This document shows positions 1-5,717 of a stretch of DNA of 10,428 nucleotides, piece after piece. A program made the translations under genes and the position numbers. Within the stretch, counting starts at the first letter, position 1. Each line of letters opens with the position of its first letter. The notes beneath the pieces are model-generated. The model did not search any database and had not been told where the DNA came from. It saw only the letters and a program-made list of their open reading frames with translations. This DNA comes from RGIG5472 sp051867635 (GTDB lineage Bacteria; Bacillota; Clostridia; Oscillospirales; Oscillospiraceae): contig JBJDYT010000084.1 of NCBI GenBank assembly GCA_051867635.1, forward strand, positions 1 through 10,428, written 5' to 3'.

Positions 1-715
1 CTCCATCGGCATCATCGGCGGCGCGGACGGCCCCACGGCCATCTTCGTCACCTCCCTGCTGGCGCCTCATCTGCTGGGCCCCATCGCGGTGGCCGCCTAC
101 TCCTACATGGCGCTGGTGCCTGTCATCCAGCCCCCCATCATGAAGGCTCTCACCACCAAGGCGGAGCGGCAGATTGTCATGCGCCCGCTGCGCGAGGTCT
201 CCAAGCGGGAGAAGATCCTCTTCCCCATCGTGGTCACCGTGTTCGTGGCCCTGCTGGTGCCTTCCGCCGCGCCCCTCATCGCCTGCCTGATGCTGGGCAA
301 CCTCTTTAAGGAGTCCGGCGTTACCGACCGCCTGAGCAAGACCGCCCAGAACGAGCTGATGGGCATCGTCACCATCTTCCTGGGCTTCACCGTGGGCGCT
401 ACCGCCACCGCCAGCACCTTCCTCTCCTGGCAGACCATCAAGATCATGTGCATGGGCGTGGTGGCCTTCGGCTTCGGCACCGCCGGCGGCGTCCTCCTGG
501 CCAAGTTCATGAACCTCTTCCTCAAGGAGAAGATCAATCCCCTCATCGGCTCCGCCGGCGTCTCCGCCGTGCCCATGGCCGCCCGTGTCTCCCAGGTGGA
601 GGGCCAGAAGGCCAATCCCTCCAACTTCCTGCTGATGCACGCCATGGGCCCCAACGTGGCCGGCGTTATCGGCTCCGCTATCGCCGCGGGCGTCCTTATG
701 GCGCTCTTCGGCTAA
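1..715 (+). CDS. oadB: Na+-translocating decarboxylase beta subunit, 5' partial
   Basis: Integral membrane subunit that couples decarboxylation of carboxybiotin to Na+ export (OadB/GcdB/MmdB family). The start lies before the window; the reading frame begins at base 2 and gives 237 C-terminal residues. The family Na+/proton residues are all present. With an offset of 194 they fall on the numbering I recall for Klebsiella OadB without a gap: D9 in GGADGPT (D203), Y35 (Y229), N179 and G183 in NPLIG (N373, G377), S188 (S382) and R195 (R389). Several hydrophobic helices are visible, for example around residues 72-100, 119-141 and 149-171. The gene ends 19 bases before the alpha subunit gene, so the two are surely co-transcribed. 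The beta subunit alone cannot tell oxaloacetate from glutaconyl- or methylmalonyl-CoA decarboxylases. The alpha neighbour points to oxaloacetate. Confidence 0.93.
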   Translation, partial: SIGIIGGADGPTAIFVTSLLAPHLLGPIAVAAYSYMALVPVIQPPIMKALTTKAERQIVMRPLREVSKREKILFPIVVTVFVALLVPSAAPLIACLMLGNLFKESGVTDRLSKTAQNELMGIVTIFLGFTVGATATASTFLSWQTIKIMCMGVVAFGFGTAGGVLLAKFMNLFLKEKINPLIGSAGVSAVPMAARVSQVEGQKANPSNFLLMHAMGPNVAGVIGSAIAAGVLMALFG

Positions 716-734
716 TTGAGAGGAGGACCTACTC

Positions 735-2189
735 ATGGAAACTATGGAATTTCTGTCCAACAAGCCCCTTCTGATCACGGACACCATCCTCCGCGACGCC
801 CACCAGTCCCAGGCCGCCACCCGCATGACCATCGAGGACATGCTGCCCGCCTGCGAGATCCTGGACTCCATCGGCTACTACTCCCTGGAGTGCTGGGGCG
901 GCGCCACCTTCGACTCCTGCATGCGCTTCCTCAACGAGGACCCCTGGGAGCGGCTCCGCACCATCCGCAAGCACGTGAAGCACACGAAGCTGCAGATGCT
1001 CTTCCGCGGCCAGAACATCCTGGGCTACAAGCACTACGCCGACGACGTGGTGGACGCCTTCTGCCGCAAGTCCATTGAAAACGGCATCGACATCATCCGC
1101 ATCTTCGACGCGCTGAACGACGTGCGCAACCTGGAGCAGGCCATCAAGTCCACCCGCAAGTACGGCGGCGAGGTGGAGGCCACCATGTCCTACACCATCT
1201 CCCCCATCCACAACGAGGATTACTTCGTGAAGCTGGCCAAGGAGCTGGAGGAAATGGGCGCCAGCGCCATCTGCATCAAGGACATGGCGAACCTGCTGCT
1301 GCCCATGGACGCGTATTCCCTGGTCAAGCGCCTGAAGGAGACTGTCTCCATCCCCATCCACCTGCACACCCACAACACCACCGGCACCGGCGACATGGTC
1401 TACCTCATGGCCGCCTACGCCGGCGTGGATATCGTGGACACCGCCCTCTCTCCCCTGGCCAACGGCACCTCTCAGCCCGCCACGGAGGCCCTTGTGGCCA
1501 CGCTGCAGGGCACCCCGAGAGACACGGGCCTGTCGCTGGAGAAGATGAGCGACGCGGCCGCCCACTTCCGCAAGGTGGCCCAGCGGCTGAAGGACGCGGG
1601 CTCCCTCGATCCCAAGGTGCTGAACGTGGACACCAACACCCTGATCTACCAGGTCCCCGGCGGCATGCTCTCCAACCTCATCTCCCAGCTCAAGCAGGCC
1701 GGGAAAGAGGACAAATACTACGACGTGCTGGCGGAGATCCCCCGCGTCCGCAAGGACTTCGGCTATCCGCCCCTGGTGACTCCCACCTCCCAGATCGTGG
1801 GCACCCAGTCCGTCATGAACATCGTGGTGGGCCGCTACAAAACCTTCCCCAAGGAGTCCAAGGCCCTGCTCCGCGGCGAGTACGGCGCGGTGCCCGGCGA
1901 GATCAACGAGGAGGTGCGGGCCCTGGCCGGCATCAAGCCGGAGGAGGTCATCACCTGCCGTCCCGCCGACAAGCTGGAGCCGGAGCTGGAGAAGTACAAG
2001 GAGGAATTCAAGGATATCGCCAAGAGCGAGGAGGACGTCCTCTCCCTGGCCCTCTTCCCCCAGGTGGCTCCCAAGTTCCTGGCCTACCGCGACGGCCCCA
2101 AGGAGCCGGCCAAGGCCGACGCGCCCAAGGCTGCTCCCGCCGATCCCAACGCGGTGCGCGAGCTGTATGTGGACGCCAGCGCCATCTGA
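735..2189 (+). CDS. oadA: Oxaloacetate decarboxylase alpha subunit (carboxyltransferase), no biotin domain
   Basis: Cytoplasmic carboxyltransferase of 484 residues. It moves the carboxyl group of oxaloacetate to biotin, releasing pyruvate; the beta subunit then decarboxylates carboxybiotin and exports Na+. The HMGL-like TIM barrel occupies about residues 10-275 and starts with the TDTILRDAHQS signature (metal ligand D16). K182 in CIKDMAN matches the carbamylated lysine of the family, and H211/H213 in LHTHN match the two metal histidines. The PYC_OADA conserved domain follows to about residue 450, then a short Ala/Pro/Lys tail. Full-length OadA (about 590-600 residues) continues into a biotinyl domain with an MKM motif. 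This protein stops before it, so a separate carrier protein is needed, probably encoded upstream of the window. The start is fixed by AGGAGG at 721-726, 8 bases before ATG. Pyruvate carboxylase subunit B is the alternative name, but the adjacent beta subunit favours decarboxylase. Confidence 0.93.
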   Translation: METMEFLSNKPLLITDTILRDAHQSQAATRMTIEDMLPACEILDSIGYYSLECWGGATFDSCMRFLNEDPWERLRTIRKHVKHTKLQMLFRGQNILGYKHYADDVVDAFCRKSIENGIDIIRIFDALNDVRNLEQAIKSTRKYGGEVEATMSYTISPIHNEDYFVKLAKELEEMGASAICIKDMANLLLPMDAYSLVKRLKETVSIPIHLHTHNTTGTGDMVYLMAAYAGVDIVDTALSPLANGTSQPATEALVATLQGTPRDTGLSLEKMSDAAAHFRKVAQRLKDAGSLDPKVLNVDTNTLIYQVPGGMLSNLISQLKQAGKEDKYYDVLAEIPRVRKDFGYPPLVTPTSQIVGTQSVMNIVVGRYKTFPKESKALLRGEYGAVPGEINEEVRALAGIKPEEVITCRPADKLEPELEKYKEEFKDIAKSEEDVLSLALFPQVAPKFLAYRDGPKEPAKADAPKAAPADPNAVRELYVDASAI

Positions 2190-2201
2190 CCCTTCGCTTA
2201 T

Positions 2202-2244
2202 ATCAGGAGTTCCGGACGCTTGTCCGGGACTCCTGATTTTTTTT
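2202..2244 (+). terminator. Rho-independent terminator after oadA
   Basis: A 16-bp stem (2202-2217 with 2222-2237, one G.T wobble at 2211/2228) closes a GCTT loop and runs into eight T's (2237-2244). It begins 13 bases after the oadA stop codon and ends the decarboxylase operon before the next promoter. Confidence 0.95.
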
Positions 2245-2267
2245 GGAAAATTTTTTGCAGGAAAGTC

Positions 2268-2296
2268 TTGACAAATCAGCCCATATGTATTATTGT
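2268..2296 (+). promoter_or_regulatory. Promoter of the GntR-ABC operon
   Basis: A perfect -35 box TTGACA (2268-2273) is followed by a 17-base spacer and TATTGT (2291-2296) as the -10 box. An A/T-rich stretch lies just upstream (2237-2256). The promoter starts 24 bases after the oadA terminator and precedes the ribosome-binding site AAAGGAGGTG (2321-2330), which lies 4 bases before the regulator's ATG. The -10 box is buried in the inverted repeat 2286-2321. Confidence 0.85.
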
Positions 2297-2321
2297 ACTA
2301 ATCACTTAATACAATAATACA
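2286..2321 (+). promoter_or_regulatory. Long inverted repeat, likely GntR (YtrA-type) operator
   Basis: The arms TGTATTATTGTA (2286-2297) and TACAATAATACA (2310-2321) are perfect 12-bp inverted repeats. Inside them, after one mismatch, TAA (2299-2301) pairs with TTA (2306-2308) around a TCAC centre. The dyad covers the -10 box and the likely transcription start and reaches the Shine-Dalgarno sequence. GntR regulators of the YtrA class commonly repress their own ABC operon from such palindromes, so autorepression is the inference. The arms could also fold as an mRNA hairpin near the 5' end, but no T-run follows, so it is not a terminator. Confidence 0.75.
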
Positions 2322-2334
2322 AAGGAGGTGTCCT

Positions 2335-2709
2335 ATGAACGGGAATTTCCGCAGCGACCAGCCCATCTACGCCCAGCTGGTGGAGCAGCTCACCCGCGGC
2401 ATCGTTTCCGGCAGCTACGCGCCGGGGGAGCGTCTCCCCTCCGTGCGGGAACTGGCGCTGCAGGCGGGAGTCAACCCCAACACCATGCAGCGGGCCTTCT
2501 CCGAGCTGGAGCGCATCGGGCTCGTGGGGAGCATCCGCACGGCGGGCCGCTTCGTCACGGAGGACGAGGGGCTGATCCGCCAGGCCCGGGAGCAGCTGGC
2601 CAACGACCAGGTCTCAGACTTTTTAAAAAACATGCGGCTGCTTGGTTTCAGCAAAAAAGAAAGTGTTGCGATGGTAGAATCGTATGAAACGGAGGAAAAT
2701 GTAACATGA
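2335..2709 (+). CDS. GntR family regulator, YtrA subfamily
   Basis: Short transcription factor of 124 residues. The N-terminal winged helix-turn-helix spans about residues 8-78. It shows the YtrA hallmarks PIYAQLVEQL, then PGERLPSVRELA (30-41) and GVNPNTMQRAFSELE (45-59). Only about 45 residues follow as a helical dimerisation tail, too short for the ligand domains of FadR- or HutC-type GntR proteins. ATG is chosen because AAAGGAGGTG lies 4 bases upstream. Its stop overlaps the ATPase start (ATGA). YtrA-type regulators usually repress the ABC transporter genes downstream and are often relieved by cell-wall-acting compounds. The inducer here cannot be read from sequence. The palindrome just upstream is its probable binding site. 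Confidence 0.93.
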   Translation: MNGNFRSDQPIYAQLVEQLTRGIVSGSYAPGERLPSVRELALQAGVNPNTMQRAFSELERIGLVGSIRTAGRFVTEDEGLIRQAREQLANDQVSDFLKNMRLLGFSKKESVAMVESYETEENVT

Positions 2710-3401
2710 GTGTTCTGGAATGCACACAGCTCTGCAAACGCTTCGGCGCCGCCCAGGCGCTGGACGACGTCAGCTTTGCCATTGAACCGGGCCGCATCGT
2801 GGGTCTGCTGGGCCCCAATGGCAGCGGTAAGACCACCCTGCTGAAGCTGGCCACCGGCCTGCTCACCCCCACCAGCGGCAGCGTCACAGTGGACGGGAAC
2901 CTGCCCGGCCCCGCGTCCCACGCCGTCACCTCCTTCCTGCCGGACCGGAGCTTCCTGCCCGACTGGATGAACGTGAAGCAGGCGCTGGACTTTTTCCAGG
3001 ATTTCTATCCCGATTTCCGCCGGGATGCGGCGGAGACCATGCTGGAAAACCTGCAGATCCGGCAGGACCTGCGGCTGAAGGCCATGAGCAAGGGCACCCG
3101 GGAAAAGCTGCAGCTCATCCTCATCATGAGCCGGCAGGCCAGGCTCTACCTGCTGGATGAGCCCATCGGCGGCGTGGACCCCGCCACCCGGGACTACATC
3201 CTGCACACCATCGTCAGCTCCTATAACCCCGAGGCCGCGGTGCTGATCTCCACCCATCTCATCGCCGACGTGGAGCAGGTGCTGGACGATGTGATCTTCC
3301 TGCGCAATGGCCGGGTCATGCTTCAATCCAGCGTGGACGACATCCGCGAAAAGCGCGGCATGTCGGTGGACGCGCTGTTCCGGGAGGTATTCAAATGCTG
3401 A
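2706..3401 (+). CDS. ABC transporter ATP-binding protein (YtrB/BcrA-like)
   Basis: Cytoplasmic nucleotide-binding subunit of 231 residues. Walker A is GPNGSGKTT (36-44), Walker B is LYLLDEP (147-153), the D-loop is GGVDPATR (155-162), and the switch histidine is H184 in ISTHL. The signature motif is degenerate: MSKGTREKL (127-135) replaces LSGGQ. The usual Q-loop glutamine is not evident; the equivalent stretch reads SFLPD (76-80). Such variants are familiar among ATPases paired with small YtrA-type regulators. The gene begins inside the regulator's stop codon (ATGA), so translation is coupled, and its end overlaps the permease gene by 7 bases. The substrate is unknown; export of, or resistance to, a cell-envelope-active compound is a family-level guess. 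Confidence 0.93.
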   Translation: MSVLECTQLCKRFGAAQALDDVSFAIEPGRIVGLLGPNGSGKTTLLKLATGLLTPTSGSVTVDGNLPGPASHAVTSFLPDRSFLPDWMNVKQALDFFQDFYPDFRRDAAETMLENLQIRQDLRLKAMSKGTREKLQLILIMSRQARLYLLDEPIGGVDPATRDYILHTIVSSYNPEAAVLISTHLIADVEQVLDDVIFLRNGRVMLQSSVDDIREKRGMSVDALFREVFKC

Positions 3402-4210
3402 GAAAATTACTGAAACACGAATTCCGGGCCACGTCCCGGGTCATGCTGCCGCTGTACCTGCTGATCTTCGCCCTGGGCCTCTTCACAAATATCATGATGC
3501 GGATCACGGGCTCCGTGAACCACTGGTTTTTGAGCACGGTGGGCGGCGTCGGTCTCTTCGCCTTCGTCGTGGGCATCATCGCGGTCTGCCTCATGTCCCT
3601 CATCATCATGGTCAACCGCTTCCACACGAACCTCATGGGCCCCCAGGGCTATCTGATGATGACCCTGCCCGCCTCCACCCACAGCATCATCTTCTCCAAG
3701 GTGCTGACCGCCATCGTCTGGTTCGCCGCCACGGCTGTGGCCTGCGTCCTGGCGGTGATCCTCGCCACCTTCTCCGGTGACATGTATGCCGAGCTTCTGG
3801 ATTTCTTCCGCGAGGCGTTTTACTACATGGGGCAGATAGAGCCCCTCACCCGGACGCAGATCATCGTCCTGCTTTTGGAGGTGCTGCTGGCCGCCGTCCT
3901 CGGCATGGTCTTCTTCTGCCTGGAGGTCTACGCCTCCATCGCCACCGGCCACAGCTTCAACAAGCACAAGGTACTGCTGTCCTTCGCCTTCTTCTTCGGC
4001 TTCAACTTCCTGCTGGAGATCCTCGGCACCTCTTTCCTGGCCTTCGCTATTGATTCCAACATCGCGCTGCTGGACTTCTGCAACTTCGGCACCCTCTTTG
4101 GCAGCGCGCAGGCGATGCTCTGGGGCTCCATCGCCTGGGAGGTCATTCTCGGCGCCGTGTTCTATTTCGTCACCTGGTACATGATGAAGAAGCGGCTGAA
4201 CCTGCAGTAA
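3395..4210 (+). CDS. ABC transporter permease, six transmembrane helices
   Basis: Membrane partner of the preceding ATPase, 271 residues. A basic amphipathic N-terminus (MLRKLLKHEFRAT) precedes about six hydrophobic segments near residues 16-36, 48-73, 104-126, 152-180, 190-217 and 240-262. The loop after the second helix carries the pattern RFHTNLMGPQGYLMMTLP, then SK at 101-102. This matches ABC-2-like permeases that read 'YL..TLP' before the third helix. The C-terminus ends in a basic tail (KKRLNLQ), probably cytoplasmic. Start: ATG at 3395 with GGGAGGT at 3382-3388, overlapping the ATPase stop by 7 bases. No substrate can be assigned from sequence. Confidence 0.88.
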   Translation: MLRKLLKHEFRATSRVMLPLYLLIFALGLFTNIMMRITGSVNHWFLSTVGGVGLFAFVVGIIAVCLMSLIIMVNRFHTNLMGPQGYLMMTLPASTHSIIFSKVLTAIVWFAATAVACVLAVILATFSGDMYAELLDFFREAFYYMGQIEPLTRTQIIVLLLEVLLAAVLGMVFFCLEVYASIATGHSFNKHKVLLSFAFFFGFNFLLEILGTSFLAFAIDSNIALLDFCNFGTLFGSAQAMLWGSIAWEVILGAVFYFVTWYMMKKRLNLQ

Positions 4211-4227
4211 CGCTTCCCCTCCGGCGC

Positions 4228-4259
4228 AAAAAGGGCTTGCCTCCGGCAAGCCCTTTTTT
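4228..4259. terminator. Bidirectional terminator between convergent operons (first)
   Basis: The 8-bp stem GGGCTTGC/GCAAGCCC (4233-4240 with 4246-4253) has a five-base loop. It is flanked by five A's (4228-4232) and six T's (4254-4259), so it has a U-run in both directions. It starts 18 bases after the permease stop and can also stop transcripts arriving from ispF. Confidence 0.9.
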
Positions 4260-4280
4260 ACGCCCGGTCCCGGGCAAAGC

Positions 4281-4311
4281 AAAAGCAGCCATGTACATGG
4301 CTGCTTTTTTT
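4281..4311. terminator. Second terminator hairpin between convergent operons
   Basis: A perfect 22-base palindrome (4284-4305, centre 4294/4295) is followed by a T-run (4305-4311) and preceded by AAAA (4281-4284). On the plus strand it backs up the first terminator. On the minus strand it is the first hairpin met 35 bases after the ispF stop, though its minus-strand U-run is short. Confidence 0.85.
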
Positions 4312-4345
4312 ATTCAGGATCCGCGAAAGGCCTGGGGGCGGCGCC

Positions 4346-4822
4346 TCAAAGCGCCTCCAGCAGCGCCACGGCCTGGGCCGCCATGCCGGAGCCGTCCCCG
4401 GTGAAGCCCAGGCGCTCCTCCGTGGTGGCTTTCACACTGACCCGGTCCACGCCGACGCCCAGGGCGGCGGCGATGTTGCGCCGCATCTCCTCCCGGTAGG
4501 GGGCGAGCTTCGGCGCCTGGGCCACCACGGTGGCGTCGATATTGCCCACGGCGTAGCCCGCCGCCGCCAATACCCTGCCCACCTCTGCCAGCAGAAGCAT
4601 ACTGGAGACGCCGCGGTATCGCTCGTCCGTGTCGGGGAAGAGCTTCCCGATGTCCCCCAGAGCCGCCGCGCCCAGCAGCGCGTCCATCACCGCGTGGGTC
4701 AGCACGTCCGCGTCCGAATGGCCCAGCAGGCCCTTTTCATAGGGGATCTCCACCCCGCCCAGGACGAGCTTGCGCCCCTCCGTCAGCCGGTGGACGTCGT
4801 ATCCCTGTCCGATGCGCATCAT
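4346..4822 (-). CDS. ispF: 2-C-methyl-D-erythritol 2,4-cyclodiphosphate synthase
   Basis: MEP-pathway enzyme that cyclises CDP-methylerythritol 2-phosphate to MEcPP with release of CMP. It is cytoplasmic and trimeric in the family. The 158 residues match the usual length. Metal ligands are D9 and H11 (GYDVH) and H43; HSDADV is at 35-40. FPDTDERYRG follows, and KATTEERLGFTGDGSGMA near the C-terminus is the nucleotide-binding signature. Two ATGs lie in tandem at 4822 and 4819. The first makes an ATGA overlap with the ispD stop and the second would remove only one Met, so the choice is uncertain by one codon. No well-spaced Shine-Dalgarno is seen (AGGA touches the ATG; GGAGGGAGG lies 16 bases away), so coupling to ispD translation is likely. 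Confidence 0.96.
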   Translation of the reverse strand: MMRIGQGYDVHRLTEGRKLVLGGVEIPYEKGLLGHSDADVLTHAVMDALLGAAALGDIGKLFPDTDERYRGVSSMLLLAEVGRVLAAAGYAVGNIDATVVAQAPKLAPYREEMRRNIAAALGVGVDRVSVKATTEERLGFTGDGSGMAAQAVALLEAL

Positions 4823-5565
4823 TCCTGCCACGGGTGGGCCTCCCTCCAGTTCAATATCCCCTCCGCCACGGCCATGTCCAGCGGCGTGGTGATCTTGATG
4901 TTCTCCTCCGAGCCTTCTGTCAAGTAAACTTCCTTGCCGAGCCGCTCTACGGCGGCGCAATCGTCCGTGAGCTCCGCGCCCGACTCCACCGCCGCCTGCA
5001 GCGCGGCCTTCAGCAGGTCCGCGTCGAACACCTGAGGCGTCTGCACGGCGAAGAGGGTCCTGCGCTCCGGCGTCTGCCGCACCACGCGCTCCTCCGCCAC
5101 TTTGATGGTGTCCTTCACAGGGACGGCGGGAGCCGCTGCCGCGCACTCCGCCGCCTTGCGCACCGCCTCGTCGATGACCCGGGGCGTCACCAGGGGCCGC
5201 GCCCCGTCCTGTACAGCGAAGAGCGACGTCTCCTCCGGCGCGTGGGAGAGGGCCTTCAGCACGGACTCCGTCCGGCTGGCCCCGCCGGCGATCACCGTGA
5301 CGGGCTTAGCGATACCGTAGGTGCGGACCAGATCCGCCACCGTCACGATATCCTCCTCCCGGGTGGCCACCACCATGGCGTCCACCGTTTCGGCGCTGTC
5401 CAGGGCCTGCAGGGTGCGGACCAGCACGGGAATGCCCTGCAGCGGCAAAAGCTGCTTATTCTCCCCGCCCATGCGGGAGGAGGCCCCCGCCGCCGCCACC
5501 ACGGCGGTGCAGAACTTCCTGCGGTCCCGGCGCTTCGTCAGCGCCCGTCTCAGTTTTTGCAGCAT
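4819..5565 (-). CDS. ispD: 2-C-methyl-D-erythritol 4-phosphate cytidylyltransferase
   Basis: MEP-pathway enzyme that joins CTP and methylerythritol 4-phosphate to give CDP-ME, 248 residues. The nucleotide-binding loop AAAGASSRMGGENKQ spans residues 24-38, with R31 and K37 at the catalytic basic positions. Later come VQDGARPLV (family usually VHDAARP), PVKDTIK, QTPQVF and the C-terminal EENIKITTPLDMAVAE. ATG at 5565 is chosen because GGGGAG lies 8 bases upstream and the promoter sits further out; a longer open frame to 5643 would run through the -35 box. An N-terminal basic extension (MLQKLRRALTKRRDRRKF) precedes the fold. The gene is first of the ispD-ispF pair; its product feeds IspF after the IspE step, and ispE is not in the window. 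Confidence 0.95.
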   Translation of the reverse strand: MLQKLRRALTKRRDRRKFCTAVVAAAGASSRMGGENKQLLPLQGIPVLVRTLQALDSAETVDAMVVATREEDIVTVADLVRTYGIAKPVTVIAGGASRTESVLKALSHAPEETSLFAVQDGARPLVTPRVIDEAVRKAAECAAAAPAVPVKDTIKVAEERVVRQTPERRTLFAVQTPQVFDADLLKAALQAAVESGAELTDDCAAVERLGKEVYLTEGSEENIKITTPLDMAVAEGILNWREAHPWQE

Positions 5566-5614
5566 ATCCCACGCTCCCCTTTCCGCGTCCTTGGCAAGTG
5601 TTGCAAGCGAACCT

Positions 5615-5643
5615 ATTATACGGCACATCGCCCCCCTTGACAA
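5615..5643 (-). promoter_or_regulatory. Promoter of ispD-ispF
   Basis: Read on the minus strand: TTGTCA (5643-5638), a 17-base spacer, then a perfect TATAAT (5620-5615). Transcription should start near 5608, giving a leader of about 40 bases before the ispD ATG. The promoter lies 26 bases beyond the ispH-rpsA terminator, which separates the two units. Confidence 0.88.
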
Positions 5644-5668
5644 GCCTTTTCCGCCGGGGGCTTCCGCG

Positions 5669-5701
5669 AAAAAAGGAGCCCCGCCGTCCCGGCAGAGCTC
5701 C
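5669..5701 (-). terminator. Rho-independent terminator after ispH-rpsA
   Basis: On the minus strand, a 12-bp stem (5701-5690 with 5686-5675, two G.U wobbles) with a three-base GGA loop is followed by six T's (5674-5669). It starts 16 bases after the S1 stop codon and insulates the cluster from the ispD promoter. Confidence 0.92.
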
Positions 5702-5717
5702 TTCCCTTTGCTTTATC

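Noticed and set aside
729..1565. Long open frame on the minus strand opposite oadA
   Set aside because: It is a shadow produced by high GC at third codon positions. Its protein is low-complexity (G, V, H, A rich) with no domain, while the plus frame is a clear OadA.
3407..4282. Long minus-strand open frame opposite the permease
   Set aside because: Its composition is rich in G, E, D, H and A and it has no recognisable motif. It crosses both the ATPase/permease overlap and a terminator hairpin.
4823..5146. Open frame joined to the N-terminus of ispF, suggesting an IspD-IspF fusion
   Set aside because: The upstream part is an out-of-frame reading of ispD. ispD ends in a normal TGA overlapping the ispF ATG, so the two are separate proteins.
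5637..5642. TTGACA on the plus strand, a possible outward promoter
   Set aside because: It is the other strand of the TTGTCAA at the ispDF -35 box. No -10-like hexamer lies 16-18 bases downstream on the plus strand, and no plus-strand gene follows.
5566..5643. Upstream extension of ispD to a TTG at 5643
   Set aside because: The extra residues have no homology-like content and the frame passes through the -10 and -35 boxes of the ispDF promoter; ATG at 5565 has a proper ribosome-binding site.
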